DNA of 8,072 nucleotides from Candidatus Coatesiibacteriota bacterium (lineage in GTDB: Bacteria; Oederibacteriota; CAKKQC01): the NCBI GenBank assembly GCA_023265785.1, contig JAHFSL010000091.1, forward strand, positions 1 to 8,072, read 5' to 3'. Under the pieces are notes generated by a model that saw only the letters and a program-made list of their open reading frames with translations, had not been told where the DNA came from and did no database searches. Below are positions 7,038 through 8,072 of the stretch, in pieces. Both the position numbers and the translations under genes were made by a program. The stretch's first letter is position 1, and every line of letters begins with the position of its first letter.

Positions 7038-8072
7038 TCAGTTGACGGTGACCCGGAAGCACAGGCAACCCGTGGTGTTCACCCCGGCCTGCGGGATGGT
7101 CCAGCGCAGCCAGCGTGTCGTGGTCAGCCCCGGGTTGCCATCGGTGAAGACGGCCGGGGGGGTGACCGAGGCGGCCGTCGAATACGCCGTCCGGGGCGCC
7201 ACGCCATCGGTGTTGCCGCAGTCGAACGCCGCCGTCCCCGCCTCGGGCACGAAGGTGGTCCCCATCGGTACCGCGTCAGTGACGACGAAGGTGAATGCTG
7301 AAGCGGTGGAGAAGTTGGACCAGCAAATCCGGAACCCCACCGTGTCGCCGGAGGCGCCCACGGTGAGACGCGGCTCCTTGGTCAGGCGGACATCCGCCCC
7401 CACGACCATGATCGCGGTCAGGCCGGCGATGGACCCGTCCACGGTGTCGGTGGCGACGATCGTTTGCAATCCCAGATCCGTCAGGATGACATTCATGAGC
7501 ACCCGCACCCCGTTGTCGCCACACCCGATCCCGCAATCGCAGGTGGAGCCATTGATGTCGGACTTCCAGGTGTAGTCATACGTATTCATCGCCGTGCCCT
7601 CGATCTTGGCCGCCGGATCGGTTGAGGTGAAGCTTGAGGTCCCGCAATAGTCGATTTTCGTGGCCCCCGCATCCTGGACCACGACGGTGATCCAGAAGGA
7701 CTGGCCGGAGAAGACCACCGGCGGCGCGATGATGGTGTAATGCGCCCCGGCAAAGATGAACGGTGCGGTGTACCCCTTCTGCTCGTTCATCGCGGCAATG
7801 TGCTGCATGATGACCTTGCCCGTGGCGGACCCCGGCGCCAGGTAGAACCGCGAGTTCCGCTTGACAGGCCAGGCCAGGTCCGTCAGGTCCAGGAAGGATA
7901 CGCACTGATCCGGCCCGGTGGTCGTGTACCGGGCGCTGTACCCGTCCTCGGCCACCGCCTGGACCGCCATCCCGGTTTTCGGGCAGAAGATGTCGGCCGT
8001 CAGGAGCGCCGAGGTCGGGCAAACATTTGACCCGGAAATTTCCTGATTGATCCAGTACTCAACGCCCGTCTG
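7038..8072 (-). CDS. C-terminal part of a secreted surface protein: Ig-like domain plus DUF11 (5' end off the window)
   Basis: The frame is open from the right edge to a TGA at 7040-7038, giving 344 residues with no start codon required inside the window. An internal ATG at 7970 is therefore not the start. Residues about 112-225 resemble a bacterial Ig-like/invasin-type repeat ('SGQSFWITVVVQDAGATKI', 'FTSTDPAAKIEG', 'GLQTIVATDTVDGSIAG'). A loop in the middle carries Cys178, Cys180 and Cys184. Residues about 226-344 form a DUF11-type domain ('DVRLTKEP', 'SGDTVGFRICWSN', 'FVVTDAVPMGTTFVPE', 'RWTIPQAG'). The protein ends right after that domain: no LPXTG, PEP-CTERM, Por-type secretion tail or terminal membrane helix is seen. 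Cysteines in both domains suggest an extracytoplasmic location. The likely role is a cell-surface or adhesin-like structural protein (inferred). It is the first visible gene of the co-directional run, and its stop lies 2 bases before the proposed start of the PL22-like gene. Confidence 0.85.
   Translation of the reverse strand, partial: QTGVEYWINQEISGSNVCPTSALLTADIFCPKTGMAVQAVAEDGYSARYTTTGPDQCVSFLDLTDLAWPVKRNSRFYLAPGSATGKVIMQHIAAMNEQKGYTAPFIFAGAHYTIIAPPVVFSGQSFWITVVVQDAGATKIDYCGTSSFTSTDPAAKIEGTAMNTYDYTWKSDINGSTCDCGIGCGDNGVRVLMNVILTDLGLQTIVATDTVDGSIAGLTAIMVVGADVRLTKEPRLTVGASGDTVGFRICWSNFSTASAFTFVVTDAVPMGTTFVPEAGTAAFDCGNTDGVAPRTAYSTAASVTPPAVFTDGNPGLTTTRWLRWTIPQAGVNTTGCLCFRVTVN

Noticed and set aside
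5992..7575. Plus-strand open frame of about 530 codons (and a similar one at 4502-6091)
   Set aside because: These are shadows of the PL22-like and beta-helix genes: compositionally biased, without motifs, and overlapping well-supported minus-strand genes completely.
7038..7970. Treating the ATG at 7970 as the start of the upstream secreted protein
   Set aside because: The same frame is open to the right edge with protein-like sequence (e.g. 'GVEYWINQEISGS'), and there is no signal peptide at this ATG. The gene is 5'-truncated by the window.
1..8072. tRNA, rRNA, CRISPR array, transposase, integrase or intrinsic terminator
   Set aside because: No matching sequence pattern was seen on either strand. 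The window is almost entirely coding, and the gaps between genes are too short.

Overview
This is a GC-rich (about two thirds by eye), gene-dense bacterial segment. All six genes lie on the minus strand and read from the right edge to the left edge, and no non-coding stretch exceeds about 25 bases. The organism cannot be fixed from the sequence. The mix points to an uncultured environmental bacterium, perhaps of the Planctomycetota/Verrucomicrobiota/Hydrogenedentota/Elusimicrobiota kind. That mix is large secreted DUF11 proteins, a PL22-type lyase, an M19 dipeptidase of the 'WNALQWNRD' type, a D-threonine-aldolase-like PLP enzyme, and hardly any Shine-Dalgarno sequences. This placement is an inference.

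Layout in transcription order: (1) 8072-7038, the C-terminal part of a secreted/surface protein with a bacterial Ig-like domain and a terminal DUF11 domain, open at the right edge. (2) 7035-5893, an oligogalacturonate-lyase-like (PL22) beta-propeller with its metal and catalytic residues in place. (3) 5872-4289, a protein with an N-terminal fibronectin-III-like domain and a right-handed parallel beta-helix. (4) 4285-3047, a complete membrane-dipeptidase-family (M19) metallopeptidase carrying an unusual insertion of about 50 residues. (5) 3047-1992, a fold-type III PLP enzyme of the D-threonine aldolase/D-serine dehydratase family. (6) 1992-1, a second DUF11-containing secreted protein with a signal peptide, running off the left edge.

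The junctions are 2, 20 and 3 bases, followed by two one-base stop/start overlaps (TGATG and TAATG). This strongly suggests one transcript with translational coupling. No promoter, terminator, tRNA, rRNA, CRISPR, transposase or integrase was seen. The enzymes suggest two themes: uronic-acid polysaccharide handling (beta-helix plus PL22) and peptide/D-amino-acid breakdown (M19 plus D-threonine-aldolase-like enzyme). Both are bracketed by cysteine-containing adhesin-like secreted proteins. Whether this is one functional system is open. The arrangement, two DUF11 surface proteins enclosing four enzyme-like genes with coupled frames, is the most unusual thing here.
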